A DNA stretch of 64,000 bases, from assembly GCF_009870125.1 (NCBI RefSeq), contig NC_046683.1:54885869-54949868 (forward strand), written 5' to 3'. This DNA is from Drosophila pseudoobscura (Eukaryota > Arthropoda > Insecta > Diptera > Drosophilidae). Below are positions 27,536 to 39,860 of this stretch, piece by piece; within the stretch, counting starts at the first letter, position 1, and every line of letters starts with the position of its first letter. Under the pieces are notes generated by a model that was given only the letters and a program-made list of their open reading frames with translations, had not been told where the DNA came from and ran no database searches. Both the position numbers and the translations under genes were made by a program.

Positions 27536-28018
27536 CGCCATATCTTGTCCGATCTGGGAGTGCCAAAACTCATCGTAATCGGAAGAGTGTCCTTGATCGC
27601 TTGCAACCACTTTGGCTTCAAGGACAACCAGGATATTGCCATTTACGTTTTTAATTTTCAGCTTGATCGCTTTAGGTACACCAATTCTAGTCCGATTTGA
27701 AAAATTTTAGTTTTCCCTTTGCGACTAGACGTACAATCCTCCGATGTCCTTTTTCTCCTGAGTGAGGACCGTCACGTGGCAATTCTAAGCCATTGGGTCA
27801 GCCTAAAATTATGCCTGAAAAGTTAAAAAAATTTATCACAAAAGTATGCCATACATATAAAAAACATGTTTTTGTTTGGTTTTCTTTATTTTCGTGGCGA
27901 TCTGGGCGTGTCATGCCCTTTCAGTTATCGGACATCTATAGGATATCAAGCTATTTGTAGCTTGTAATTAAATCAGAAACAAAATATTAATTATATTATA
28001 TATATTAGCACAATCACA
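27536..28018. repeat. Decayed satellite copies at array edge, including the ACX upstream region
   Basis: Similarity to the satellite fades from about 27430. From 27520 to about 27765 the order of unit landmarks can still be followed ('cgctatatctc', 'gatctgggagtgcca', 'atcgtaatcggaagagt') but with many substitutions and gaps. A second remnant lies at about 27895-27955 ('cgatctgggcgtgtcatgcc', then 'ggatatcaagc', matching the unit's 'ggacatcgagc'). An AT-rich stretch with 'attatattatatatatta' follows at about 27984-28010, directly before the ACX start codon. I see no separate gene here; this interval must hold at least part of the ACX promoter and leader. Confidence 0.75.
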
Positions 28019-31000
28019 ATGGATTCTCCACGGCCGAGTTTTAATGAGGATGTGGGAGACGGCCGCTCGCTGGGCAACATTCGGACCCTAGAATGGAGGC
28101 ACTTGGAGGTAAATGAACTGTGCAAATACGGGGCGAGTATTTCAAGCTATCTGCTCGTACATTGCAGGCAAAGTGCCGGGCGCTCCAAATGGAAGGCTGC
28201 GTGTGGCATTACATGAGGCGTTTGGCCGCCAACAATGCGGCTCAGTTTATTATGGTCATAGAATTTTTGATGATGGTTCACATTATACTGCTGCTGACCC
28301 TGGTCAAGGTGAGGATCCATTGGCGGTCTGCACTGGATCTGAAAAGACGATATTCTATGATTTCAGAATGTACGGTTTTATGCATTGATTCCTTACCTGT
28401 TGGTAATTGTTCTGACGCCACTGGTCATGATGGTTTGCCTAAAGGATAACCTCGAACGCAACTACTACGTCTTCAACATGATAGCCAGCTGGGTGATGGT
28501 TTTTCTGCTAATAATTACGGGTAGGAAATTGATTCAGTTCTTCGTTAGATATATGATCTGTGCTCCACTCAGACACCTTTATGCTAATTTCTCATGGCGA
28601 CTACAAACCGCTGCTGGCCTGCTACGATCACGTTGTCCTGGTTGCTGTTTACTTTTATCTGCCGATTGCGTTCTTAGAGAAAGGCAGGCCCTATATCCTG
28701 GGACTGACCGCATCCCTGGTGTACTTTTGTTGCTCGTACAGGCGGTTGGGCAAGTTCAGTGCTGACCTCCTGTGCTATGCGATTTATCTCCTTTACCAGA
28801 ATCTCGTAATGTCTTTCTTTTTCACGATGAGAGTATTCCAAGTACGACGCATTATTCTCAGTCGCCATCAGTTGGTCTACGAAGGCATTGTGCTCAAGGT
28901 GGTTATGAAGAACGAAAAAGCCCTACTGGAGTCCATTATGCCTGCCAAAGTGGCGCATACACTGCAGGAGGATATCTGCATGCGGATCGAGGATGAACGG
29001 CTGGGTAAAAAGATCCCGAAATTGCGGTACTTTAAGGACTCCCTTCCCTTACCTTCTCTTACTGATGATCCTTCCCTGATGATCCGCCTGCAGCAAACTC
29101 TTTGTGGAACCCCACCCGGATGTGTCCATACTGGTAGCCGACATGGTGCACTACACGAACCTGACCAACACCTTGGATGTGCAGAGTCTGGTCGAGATCC
29201 TGCATGAGCTGTTTGTCAAGTACGATCTGGCCGCCAAGCGGAACAACGCGCTACGGATCAAGTTCCTCGGGGATGCTTACATTTGTGTCTCCGGCATTCC
29301 CGTATACAACCCCGACCACGCCAGGTGCTGCGTGGACCAGGCCCTCGACATGATCAGCATTACTCAGGAGGTCCGCGAGCAACGAAAGCTGGACATCGAC
29401 ATGCGCATCGGTGTGCACTCGGGCGAAGTGTTCGCTGGGGTCATTGGCCACATCAAGTGGCATTACGACATCTGGTCGAAGGACGTGGATATCACCAACC
29501 GCCTTGAAATGTGGGGTGAGCCGGGCAAGGTACACATCTCCAATCGCACACTCAACCTGCTGAACGACGAGTACGTATACGAGGACGGCACGGACAACGC
29601 CAAGAACGACCGCATATTGCAGAAGGCGGAGGTCACCACGTATTTGGTCAGTAGTCGACATTCCGACTTTACAGACCCCGACGATCAGGAGCAGGATTCA
29701 AGTGATGTCTCGCTTACTTCGTTCCGTATGAGCTTTAGCAATATCTACGAGGATGTTGAGATGATGACCCAGAAAACGATAGTAAACGAGGTGGAACACA
29801 TGCCGGTCGGACAGTGAGAAAACACACCTACACTCCTTATCCCCTTTTTTTTGTATTAAAGATACCTCCCGTAGACGCATCCACATCTGGCGAGCACCCA
29901 AAAGTAACGGAGAGGACCTCAGCGAGGATCAACTGTTCAATTCCCAGATCTCCCTTTGTTTGCTGCACTTTCACAGCTCGAGCAGGGAATGCGCCTTTAT
30001 GAAAATGCCAGACCTGCTGATGAAGTACAATCTAGTCGTTGTGCTTATCGCTGCAGTGGTGATCACCGTCATGAATGCTACAGTGCCTTTGTATGCAGAC
30101 TTAACTGAGAGACCTGATTCGTTCCCATATAATCATCCACATTTGCAGGTCCATGGACTTCAAAGAGCTGTTTGTGATACTAATTGTGCTTGTGCTCATC
30201 TGCTTGACCGCCGGCTATAAGAAGTTGTGGGTCCAGTACCATCTGCTGACGCCCATGAGGCAGCCTTCCTTCTTCCTGAACCGTTGGCTCATCCGGGTGT
30301 CAGAGCATATCGAACAGCAGTCGATATTTGTCGGCATACCACTCTCCGCATTTGTCATTCTTCTTGTATACATAATCTCCTCGAACGGCGTGGTACGCAT
30401 CGGCAACCTCCTCCACTCGCATTGATTTAACTGGTGGTCAAAGCTAATCTCACTCCCTTTCACAGCTATCGTGCAACAGGGCCGAGTTTGAGTTTGAGTT
30501 AATCGAGTCGGATCTGGCCGACGAGGATCCTCAGATGATGTGCTTCCATCCTTGGGTAGTTACTCAATCGGTGATCATTGTGCTCAGCCTGCTGTTCTAC
30601 TTCGGTGCCATGGCGCTGGCCTTCAAGATGGGCCTGGGTCTGCTCATCCTCAGCTGCCACCTGTTCACCATCCACGCCCACTACGGATTCGCTTTCGAGC
30701 GATCGGAGACCACAAATATGAACCTGAAGGCGGAATGGGCCCACACCTGGTATCTGATTGCCTACTTTATAGCCCTCTCGATCAAGCAGCGTCACTCCAC
30801 CTATATCTACAAGGCGACCTTTTTGTAAGCATCCACATCCACCGTTTCCAATACAATACAAAATACAATTGCCTACCTTCTTTGCAGCATCCGAGAGCGC
30901 TACGAGGAGAAGCGAAAGCAGACAGAGGACACAACAAAGTCCATAAAGATCATTATGGCCAACATGTTGCCCTCGCATGTAGCCAACACCTTCCTTGAGC

Positions 31001-31927
31001 GACGACGCAACGACCAGCTTTTCTACGAGAACTTTAAGAATGTGGCCGTGATGTTCGCCTCCATCGAGAACTACGAGGCTGACCGGGCTGGCATCCGAGT
31101 GCTGCACGAGTTCATCTGCTACTTTGACGAGCTGCTGGTGAACTTTGGCCACAAATACAAGATCGAGAAGATCAAAGTGATGGGCTGGACGTACTTGGCT
31201 GCCTGTGGTCTCGAAGTGGATCATTATACCGACTTCTCGATCAATATTCCTGTCAAAAAAGAGAATACTTCGGAGCCGATGAATAGATCAAGTAGGCACT
31301 TCCATCTTCTTACCATAGCAAGCTCTTGAATAGTTAATATCCGCAGATAGTGTACGCTTCGAAACGGCAACAGCATCAGAGGGCTTTGAAAGTAACGTAT
31401 TTTTGGACGACGCCGTTGTGGTCATGACCGAATTTGCCGTTAATCTGTTGCGCATCATGAACCAAATCCAGGTGGCGGATATCTTCTACGAGCTCGATCT
31501 GCCGAAAAGCTCTCGGGGGTTCCTAAAAATCGGTAAGATCTGTCCCCCTCCCACCTTTTGGAAGTACCCAGATTTCTTACCGCAGTCTCACATCGCCGTA
31601 GGCATCGCTCATGGGCCTGTAATGGCTGGAGTTGTGGGCCTCTCGAAGCCGCACTATGACATATGGGGCAACACCGTTAACATGGCATCCCGCTTGACAA
31701 GCAGCGGACTACCGGGCGCTATCCAGGTGGCCGAGGCCACTGCCCAGGTGCTGCGTCGCTTCAACATCAGGTGCGCCTATCGGGGGCAACGTTGGCTGAA
31801 AGGCTTGGGCAACTATCCCACATATCTGGTGGACCTGGATGACTCCCTGAAGTTTCAGCACAATAAAGACGAGCCCGAGACGTCCTCAGATAGCACTGAA
31901 GAGACAGTTACGGTCGATTATCTGTAA
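28019..31927 (+). CDS. ACXD: ACX-type transmembrane adenylyl cyclase, 11 coding exons, intact
   Basis: Membrane adenylyl cyclase making cAMP from ATP. Exons: 28019-28108, 28168-28308, 28367-28520, 28573-29026, 29094-29813, 29875-30090, 30149-30392, 30466-30824, 30888-31291, 31347-31532, 31602-31927. All ten introns (52-73 bp) are GT-AG and joining keeps one frame, giving 1097 residues, normal for the family. Layout is a short N-terminus, a six-helix block, C1, a second hydrophobic block, then C2. C1 has both metal-binding aspartates, in 'VADMVHYT' (D296) and 'FLGDAY' (D340), 44 apart as in mammalian cyclases, plus 'DMRIGVHSGEV'. C2 has 'EKIKVMGW', 'HYDIWGNTVNMASR' and 'LKGLG'. Both halves therefore look catalytically competent. 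Sequence flavour is that of the insect ACX group, which in D. melanogaster is expressed in the male germline. The ACXD name is tentative: it rests on my memory that ACXD lies near yellow-g. The start follows 'aatcacaATGG', about 60 bp beyond the last satellite remnant. Confidence 0.9.
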
Positions 31928-32342
31928 AATGTGGACGATGTCCCAGAAGGGGAGTAGGAGAAGGAGCCAACCGATCCTGCACCTCTCACTTAGTATTAAT
32001 ATAGATTTATTAAGAATATATAACACACATAGATATTCATATAAGCAAATGTTCTATATGAGGTTAAATACGTTCGATTTGAGCACTCGCAGACGTCTTT
32101 TCACAACTGGTAATCTGTGTATAAGTATGTGGATAGCTTTCCATTACACATAGTCACATTAAATATATATTGATACTAGGGGGTAAAACATGCATCTCAA
32201 CGAAAATAAACAGCATGAATCGTTAACAGAGCACCACATCGTATCAGGTTTCCATTTCGTTTGGGTTTTGTGCACAGTTTTGAGCATAAATATAAGCATA
32301 GCAGCTGGTTTGGGGTGTGTGTAGCAGTGTAGTAGCAGTGCC
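31928..32342. other. Short convergent intergenic region between ACX and b561
   Basis: The two flanking genes point toward each other across about 415 bp, so this must contain both 3' UTRs. It is AT-rich. A plus-strand AATAAA near 32208 could serve ACX, and TTTATT near 32006 could serve b561 on the minus strand. No further gene is visible. Confidence 0.6.
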
Positions 32343-35300
32343 TTACTCATTGGCAGAGCCGGAGCTCAGCAGAGCTGTGTCCTCGGGTATGGGCTTACGC
32401 CTGTACGACGGCTCCGTGGCCAGGTAGACCACAAGAGCACCAAATACCACATACAGGACTCCGATTACATTGGCCAGGATACCAGCAGGTGGCAAGGTGG
32501 AGTACGGTGGAGAAGTGCTGCAGATAGAGGGAATACTTTAGACATTGTCAGAAAATCACAAATCAAAGATCCACTCACATTGCAAAGATTGCCTTCTCGG
32601 TGAGGCCCATGACGGCGCTTGCAATGGCCAGGACGAAACCAAACAGACCAAAGTAGATGTGCAGCGGCATCATGGCAATCTTGTAGTTCTCCCTTATCCC
32701 CGGAGCGAGGAATGCCACGAACCCGGCCACGTACTGCAGCGAGAAGATGATCACAGCGGAGAGACCCAGCCATGAGTGCAGCGAGTACAGGTTGGGTATG
32801 GGCGGGCTGTTCAGGTTATGCGAATCGAAGACCGTCTTCAGGGCAATGACTGTTAGAACGAAGGCGGCCATATGGATGCCGGCGTGGGTGAGCTTCAGGG
32901 TCTTCTTGCGCGTGGTGCGGAAGCCTCGGTACACCAGAATGGCTGAAATGGGAGTGGAGTTTAGTTTGCAGTCTGCTGTCGGCGGTCTGCACCTCTTCCG
33001 CTTGCAGCTTGCAGCTCTACTCACAGTTGCCATACAGATAGATGAAGCCAATGGTCATGAACAGCGGATGCCAGTTGAACTCCAGCTTGGGATTGGAGCT
33101 TCCACCCAGTCCGCCAAAGTGCTGCCCTATCCAGGTGCCCACCAGCACGATCATCGTCAGGCCGCACAGCTGCGTCAGAACGTACAGCACCTTAAAGTTG
33201 ATCAGCGCCGGATCCATGTTGGATTTGGTGCCGCCTAGAGGGAGAGGCAGAAAGAGTATTTCTTAAAAATAGAATTCAAAAACTCTATTAACCATATGCC
33301 CCCGAGAATTCCGAGCATTCTTTTGCCACACTTTTATGCGATCTTATCATTAAACTCACAAGCACACGCACACATTCCATCCCCTCTATGATTCTTCAAG
33401 CTTTTCCATATTCCCAATCAACAACATTTGTTTAGTGGCCATACATTTTTCCCTCCCTTTGCATCTTTAAATTATTCGGTTTTACTTTACAACTGCCTTC
33501 TGGCCTATACTTCTGAAGGTGATTAAAACAACCATAAAATCCAGTGCTGATAACCACATTCGTTGATTACAAAGCTGCTGTAGTTGCTACATAATCCATA
33601 AAGAATGATTATAGCCCACATGTTGCTTGGAATTGGCGGAATAGTCCCTGCCACATGCTACATGCCACATGCCACATGCCACTTTCCCCGGCAGCCAGAC
33701 AGACATTCGATCTGGAGCATCATCAGTAGCCATGTGGCTACACGAAACAAAGCCCTTGCTTTGTCGCCAGCAATCTGAGATTCTGATAAATAAATACCCT
33801 GAACGAGATCTAGACATTAAAAAAAACACACAGAATTATTGGAACCACTCGGTTCTTACACTTACAATCCCATATCTGGTTGAATTCTCCTAAAAGACTC
33901 ACGTAAACATTTACGATTGTTTATTTAACAATTATTTATGCTATCGAAGTCAAAATTTGTGTCTGCCAAGACGCCGTAAAGAAAGTAAACTTTCTGTTAT
34001 CGCGAACGAACGAAAAAACGAACATTCTGTCAAAATATTCATATGTTTTTGTTAGATAGCATCCAGCAGGCTTCCTCCAACGGAATGATATCAAAACGCT
34101 CTAAATAGCATCGTGGTTCGAGTATTTTGTATCTTGCATCTTCATAAAACCTGCAAATAAATTAAAAATTCCCCTGGAAATTTGGCGACTGGAAGTGTGT
34201 TTAGGAAACACATCTATCTATCTATCTGCCTATCTATCCCTAAAAGAATTGTATCCCCAGACTTCAAATTAACCTTGGTAGTACTACGTTACAATCTTTG
34301 GTGCAGTCACCCTCGATAAAGGCCTTTTATCAGATGTTGAACTCTGTCATACTCGTATGCAAATGACAACTCAATCAAAAGTGAGGAAAATTGTTAGATG
34401 TAAACTGCCGTAAATTACCCCTAGCTGCCGTATGCGGTATGCTGTATGGGGCAGAGACATTACGTTGCTTCAAAGACACGCGTGTCCCCCAGTTATCCAA
34501 TAAATTTGAATACGATGCTCCAGATTCGGGCTTGTGTGTTTATCCTTTCGTTCAGAAGTGAAATTAATTGGCATATTAATTAATGATTATGATTGTGATT
34601 TATGACGGTTAAGTGGGCGTGCCAGGGCGTCTGTCTGGGCTGATCAGCAAAGCGTTGCAACAGATCGTGCGCAAAATTTGAAAGAAACAATCTACATACT
34701 CGTAAAAGATGAAAAGTAAAACCTCTCCGCCGATGACGACTTTGGAAAAGCGTACAAAAAATGTGAAGACAGCAAAAGTAAAATAAATAAAGCGAGTTAA
34801 AGAAAAGCAAAGAGATTTATATATGAATATGTATATATAGGTATAGGTATATGTATATCTTATATACTGTGCGAGTACGAGTATGTCTGTTGAAAAACTA
34901 AAGTGAAATTCGTGCTCGAGTCGTGCTCATCGTCATGATGATGATGATGATCATCATCGTGGCGGGCGCATGTTGGGAGGTGTGGCAATGGCAATGCAGT
35001 TTTTAACGGTCTCTCTCTCTTTATGTGTTTGTCTGTGCGTTTTGTTATAACTTTTACTAAACTAAACTCTTGTGGTTGTTGCTGGCAGTGGCAGTGGCAG
35101 TAGCACTGGCAGGTTGTTGATTTTACTTTGCACTAATCAAACTTGCAGCCGAATTGCAAAGCCATTCACTGTCTGCACCTGTCTGCCCCTGACTCTGGTC
35201 TGGTCTGGTCTGGTCTGGCCTGCTGCTGGCTGTTGCTGTGTGTGGTTGTTGTACCTTTGCTGGCTGCCAATTCAATGCCTCCAATGGTTGTTGCTGGGCG

Positions 35301-35555
35301 CACTTGTTCTGCTGCTACTGTGGCCGAGGCTGCCACAGCAGCCACTTCCACAGCAGTCATCTGCTGGGGCGGCTTCTCCGCCACAGCCGCCGCCTTCTCT
35401 CCTCCCCCATTCGTCACGGAGATCACTGTAGTGGCTGTCGTTGCAGTGGTCGTCCCGGAGGATGTTAGCTGCTCCTCTGGCGTGGCGGCTACTGGCTCCA
35501 CTTTGATTTCATTCGCGGGCACCGCCGCCTGCTCTATGTCCGAATCCTTTGACAT
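32343..35555 (-). CDS. Cytochrome b561 (ascorbate-dependent transmembrane electron carrier)
   Basis: Six-helix di-heme cytochrome b561, which passes electrons from cytosolic ascorbate across a vesicle or plasma membrane. Coding exons on the minus strand are 35255-35555, 33025-33234, 32579-32942 and 32343-32517; all junctions are GT-AG and in frame, giving 349 residues. The four expected heme histidines are present: 'FNWHPLF' (H156), 'LKLTHAGIH' (H190), 'LYSLHSWLG' (H226) and 'MPLHIYFG' (H265), with spacing close to that of vertebrate b561. The first exon encodes about 100 low-complexity residues rich in Ala, Thr and Val (starting 'MSKDSDIEQ') and is spliced across a 2.0-kb intron. A shorter form could start at Met107 ('MDPALINF', 33217), which begins the canonical domain. 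An earlier ATG at 35642 is in frame but in poorer context. D. melanogaster has several paralogues; CG1275 is my best guess. Confidence 0.9.
33235..35254 (-). other. 2.0-kb first intron of the b561 gene
   Basis: The ends are GTAC at 35254 and a pyrimidine-rich 'ctctag' at 33235. The interval contains tandem 'ccacatg' units (about 33651-33682), an ATCT microsatellite (about 34212-34239) and an ATG/CAT microsatellite near 34935-34955. I see no nested gene. It is a likely place for regulatory elements and for an internal promoter of the short isoform. Confidence 0.7.
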
Positions 35556-37986
35556 AGTTGCTGGACTCTGGTGTGGTCGGTGGTTGGCTTGGTGGCTTCT
35601 GGTTCGGGGGCACTGATTAATCAATAGTTCACCAAATGGCATGCAACGCTAACGGTTAATTGCCACAAGACACAACACTACAGCAACTCTACAACAACAC
35701 TACTAAAAAAATACAGCACTATGGTACTACGATACTGGGATCAGCGACACGACCTACGATACGATGCGATACGACGAGTGAGTACAACCGAACGCCTCAA
35801 CGTGCAATGCGCAAGTGAATTTAAAGTTTTCCATCCGCCAGCCGCCGCCCGCCGGAGCTTAAAAACGGCAGCAAAGCCAACTTCAGCGCGCCGATGTCTG
35901 TATACCCTTGAAATTCGACGACTCTACAAAATGGCTTCTTGTTAGACTGTGTTTGCGTGTTTCCAACGACAACTTTATGACATTGTTGTCCGACTTAAAT
36001 CGGACCTTACTGTACACTCTTAAGGCTCTATTTCGTTGAGAAAAAGCACAGACGGACATTGCTGTGTCGACTATATCAGCCGACTTCCTCCTGGGTACAC
36101 TTAATGGATTCGGGGATGCTTCATTCCGTGTTGTATACTATGTACCCCCTTCAAGGGTATACACCAAAAGAGCTTTTACTGCCTGGCACGGCAAAATGTG
36201 TTGGTGCTATTAAAGCGTAGCTAATTGTTTAGTTTGTACTAGTGCGGATTTAAATGGATATGAAAGGGCGGGGGAGTCCGGGCGAGGGTAGATGAGTGTG
36301 AGGGGAAGAACTCTGGTTAGTATGCCACACCAGACCAGATATGGCTGTTCGAAAGGGGGTGAAGGTGGGTGGTGGGCACCTTTTGCATTCCTCTTACTCT
36401 ATTGATGCCCCGTCCGTCAGTGAGCTGCATTTCAATTGCGACTTTGACTATAATGTTCTATGCATAATAATGTGATATACATCTGAAGTTCCTTCTTTAA
36501 CACGAGTACCCACACCCTCTCCGCCGGCACTGACTGATTTCTGATGATGGGGCACTTACCCAGGGTGAACAACATGGCGTATGCTTATTACTTTCTTTTC
36601 GATTAAGATAATACTGTTGGTGTAAATGTTGAATCTCTTCTTATCTTTTCAGCACTCTATAAAACTTTAAGTTGTCGGAGAACAATGGAAAAATGCAAAA
36701 TTTTTTCTGCTGCGACACTCTCTACTTGTTGAACGAATTGCGTTCGAATGACTGTCGCTGCCATATGGGAGGAAAAACAGTGAAAATGTCTGCAAAGGCT
36801 GCTGCGTGGGCGGCGGCACCCTACACCCTCTGTTGAGCCCGCCCTTCCATGCTGGGTGCCTGCTGTGCCTGCTGGCTGCAAGCCACAATAATGGAGCTTT
36901 TCTTTGAAAGCTCAAACATTCAACACTCATGCAAGCGCACACGCAAACGCTTTCTAACAGTAATACAACACACACACACACACAGAGCTACTTGGGAACC
37001 ACTTGTTGGATATGGAAGATAGCGAAAGACAACGTTCTACTTTCGTACATTTTAATACGTGGATAAGAAATATGTATATGTAGATCAGTACTTACAGTTC
37101 AAACTTAGTCAGCGTCCAATATGTACTATACTTTGACTAATTTTGTAAACGTTTTGCTGGACCACACGCGACACACAAATAATCAAAACAACACTAGATG
37201 CTGCCAAAAAAAAAAACACACAAAAAAACAAGATTTCGCGACGTCAGCAGCGGCTGCGACAACGTCATGAATTCATTGACCGGCTATTTACCTTATCAAA
37301 TCAAGTGCAAGGTCAGGTGGCTTTCACTCTCTAAGGGTTTCGAGTTACAAATCGATCCACTCATGGTCTAAATGCTCGCACAAGTTTGCTTTGCTCACTC
37401 ATTTGGAAAAAAGCGGGACACAGACATACTAGGGCTGGAACGACAGTAAAATTCGAGGGTCAGACAAAGAAATAACATTTCGCCGAAAAATGTAAAAATG
37501 AGTTCTCAGTTCAACTAACATTCAAAAGTTTAACAAGATTAAATTAGCATTTCCCAATCTGACTTTTAGTAACATATATTTTCCAGCCCTGATTATACGA
37601 GCCAGAATCAATGTGACCCTTCGTTTTTGGTATTTTGTGCAGCACTGATGCCGCTTTAGCATATTTAAGGCTATATCATAAATAGCTGCATATATAAGCA
37701 TTTAAAAAATGTTCAAAATGATTCCACTCCGATTCCCACTGGGACCATCCTTCATTTCCAGTTTCACCCTATGGTTCCGGTTTTAGCTGTTCTGGCACTT
37801 TTTTTCGAACCTAGCTTGTATTGACTCTGAAATTCTGGCAGCATGTGATAGTAAAATATCGCTGCTAACAAAACACACTAACGCCTCTTGGCTAACAGAA
37901 ATCGCATCGTCTCAACAACAACAAAGCAAAGTGTACAATTTTTGTACGATTTCTCACATAAATAGTTATAAATAAATGCACATATA
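35556..37986. other. Head-to-head intergenic region between b561 and Elp5
   Basis: About 2.4 kb containing the b561 5' UTR and promoter (right of 35556) and the Elp5 promoter (left of 37987). It has a short CA run near 36968-36985, poly(A) near 37207, and CA/GC-rich stretches. Open frames here are low complexity and have no recognisable domains. I see no gene. Confidence 0.6.
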
Positions 37987-38952
37987 ATGCTCTCCAACCT
38001 GCTGGTGACCAAACAAAAGGTGGTCTTCATAATAGGTGAGCCCCAACCAACAAATTAAGTGTGCCAAGTGCATAAGCAGTGCCGCCACATTCCCTTTTCG
38101 TTTTCCTCGTTGCAGATGAACTAAATCGGGAGCGCATTGCCCTTAGGTTCATTGACAGCCTGCTGCATGAGCAGGGGCAAGAGGCGGGCACAATCAAAAC
38201 GCTGCCAATTGGCAATCTGAGGCACGTGTCCAGCTACGAGGCGCTGCTGAATGAGTGCGGCAACAACAACAACAACAACCAGTCTGGAGAAGCCGCGGAT
38301 TTCAAATCCAGTCCTACCACGGATACGGGGAGCAGCAGCACAAAGGCCGAATACAATATCATACTGCCCACATTGGCGGACCTGCTGTGCTACCAGACAC
38401 CCGCGTACATCTTCAGCTTCCTCAATAGGCTGCGTCGCTCGGAGCACGTGCGACGTGTGTTCCTCTGGGCCTCGCCCCAGCACTTGCAGCATCACCATGC
38501 GCAGTACATCCTCGCCGGCTGCGAGTATCTAGCCGAGTTGATTCTCCGCCTGGAGTCGGAGACTCTGCTATCGCTGATATCGCGCAAGCCCGGCGGCGGG
38601 GTGTCCAACAAACGCTACGCGTGCCGGATCACCAAAACAGAGTTTCAAGTGACGCCTCTAGACGGTCCAGCAGCTGTTGGTTCGCCCAAACAGCCATCGC
38701 CGGAGGCTGATCAGACAGCAGAGCCGGCCAGCAGCACCTTCAAAATAGAACTGGACGAGGATGAAGTAGTGGCGCGTAACGCTCTCACATTGCCATACGA
38801 ACGGTGAGCCATCATCGAATTCCGATCTGTCTCTCAACTAAATATGTTGCCATTTCAGCACCAGCGAGCCTGCTGAGGGCAATATAATTTACACACCCGA
38901 TGCCGATGATGACTTCGATGACGAGGATCCCGATGAGGATCTGTGCATCTAA
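37987..38952 (+). CDS. Elp5: Elongator complex protein 5 (Elp5)
   Basis: Subunit of the Elp4-5-6 ring of Elongator, which supports modification of uridine 34 in tRNA anticodons. Exons 37987-38035, 38116-38803 and 38859-38952 join in frame (introns 80 and 55 bp, GT-AG) to give 276 residues. The body has the RecA-like pattern of the family without a Walker A motif ('FIIDELNRERIALRFIDSLL', 'FLNRLRRSEHVRRVFLW'). The C-terminus is the family's acidic tail, 'YTPDADDDFDDEDPDEDL', closely resembling the tail of vertebrate ELP5. An Asn run and a Ser/Thr-rich loop near residues 64-90 are a local low-complexity insertion. The start is the only ATG that fits the short first exon. Confidence 0.88.
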
Positions 38953-39860
38953 TGTGCGCTCCAGCAGCAAACGGCAGTACAAATAGCCTTGGCTTTAAGT
39001 CTATTTAAGTCTAAACCTACTTAACTCATAGAATACCTGCAAGGAAGGAGCAAAGCAAGGTCCGGTCCAGAAATCCGACCCCCAAAACAACAGATGAAGA
39101 TGGATTATGATTATGATGAACCACTGTTCTGGTGCTGGTTACACAAAATTGTTGCCGAAATACCGATTCACCGACCGATCACTTTAGTACATGTAGAATT
39201 GCTCATTTATTTTGGATAACTTGTTGGCGTTGCATATTGATATGTGAATCAAAAAATTGAAGAAACTTTACATGAATACACAGAGCTTACAGAGTTTAAT
39301 AGCGAGAGTTAATAGTGACGGCCCTATCTTATGACTTAGTTGCGGAATTTGATCTAGCTAAACCTTATTTATATCTCGAATTTTTGGTTGCAAGCTCCCC
39401 ACTCTGCGAGTGGAATGGATGGGGAAGAGTGTCTCTGTCCTGTTCTGTCCGGTGCGCTGCGGCATATTCACAAAGCAGGCGACGGACGTCGACCTTGTTT
39501 CGTCATTAACTTAATCTAATGGCTATTTAATATTGCAAAATGCTCTAAAAAGCAAAAACAAAGGTGGATCTGCACTTGGAAGGGGTTGCTGTTGCTGCTT
39601 CCCCCAAGCCGAGTGTCCGAGTCAAGATGGCGATTAGTTTCAAGTTTACACATTTATCACAAACTACGAAAAAAAAACCCTACTGGTGGTGCATTGAGCA
39701 TAAAAATTGTGTAATTCTTTGAGTTTTGAATCTGAATCTGTAGATTCTTGCACTTTGAGATATACACAGAGACATGAAAAGGTATTTACACTAGAAAATT
39801 AATAACAACAAAATGGATTAATGGCAATACAATGGACCTAATAAGAGTAGAGCTTTTCCC
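38953..39860. other. Convergent 3' region between Elp5 and oxt
   Basis: The interval of about 900 bp lies between two genes that end toward each other, so it contains both 3' UTRs. No RNA gene or protein gene is visible; the open frame at 39315-39509 has no recognisable features. Confidence 0.6.

Noticed and set aside
27046-27642. A 198-codon minus-strand frame spanning the array edge
   Set aside because: Most of it is satellite sequence; the rest is decayed repeat. No domain or plausible promoter.
29814-31601. ACX as a pseudogene with frameshifts after exons 5 and 10
   Set aside because: Alternative GT-AG acceptors at 29874 and 31601 give a single intact frame and restore a conserved catalytic-domain motif.
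35072-35616. Plus-strand open frames opposite the b561 first exon
   Set aside because: They are antisense shadows of the low-complexity exon; only the minus frame splices in frame to a conserved protein.
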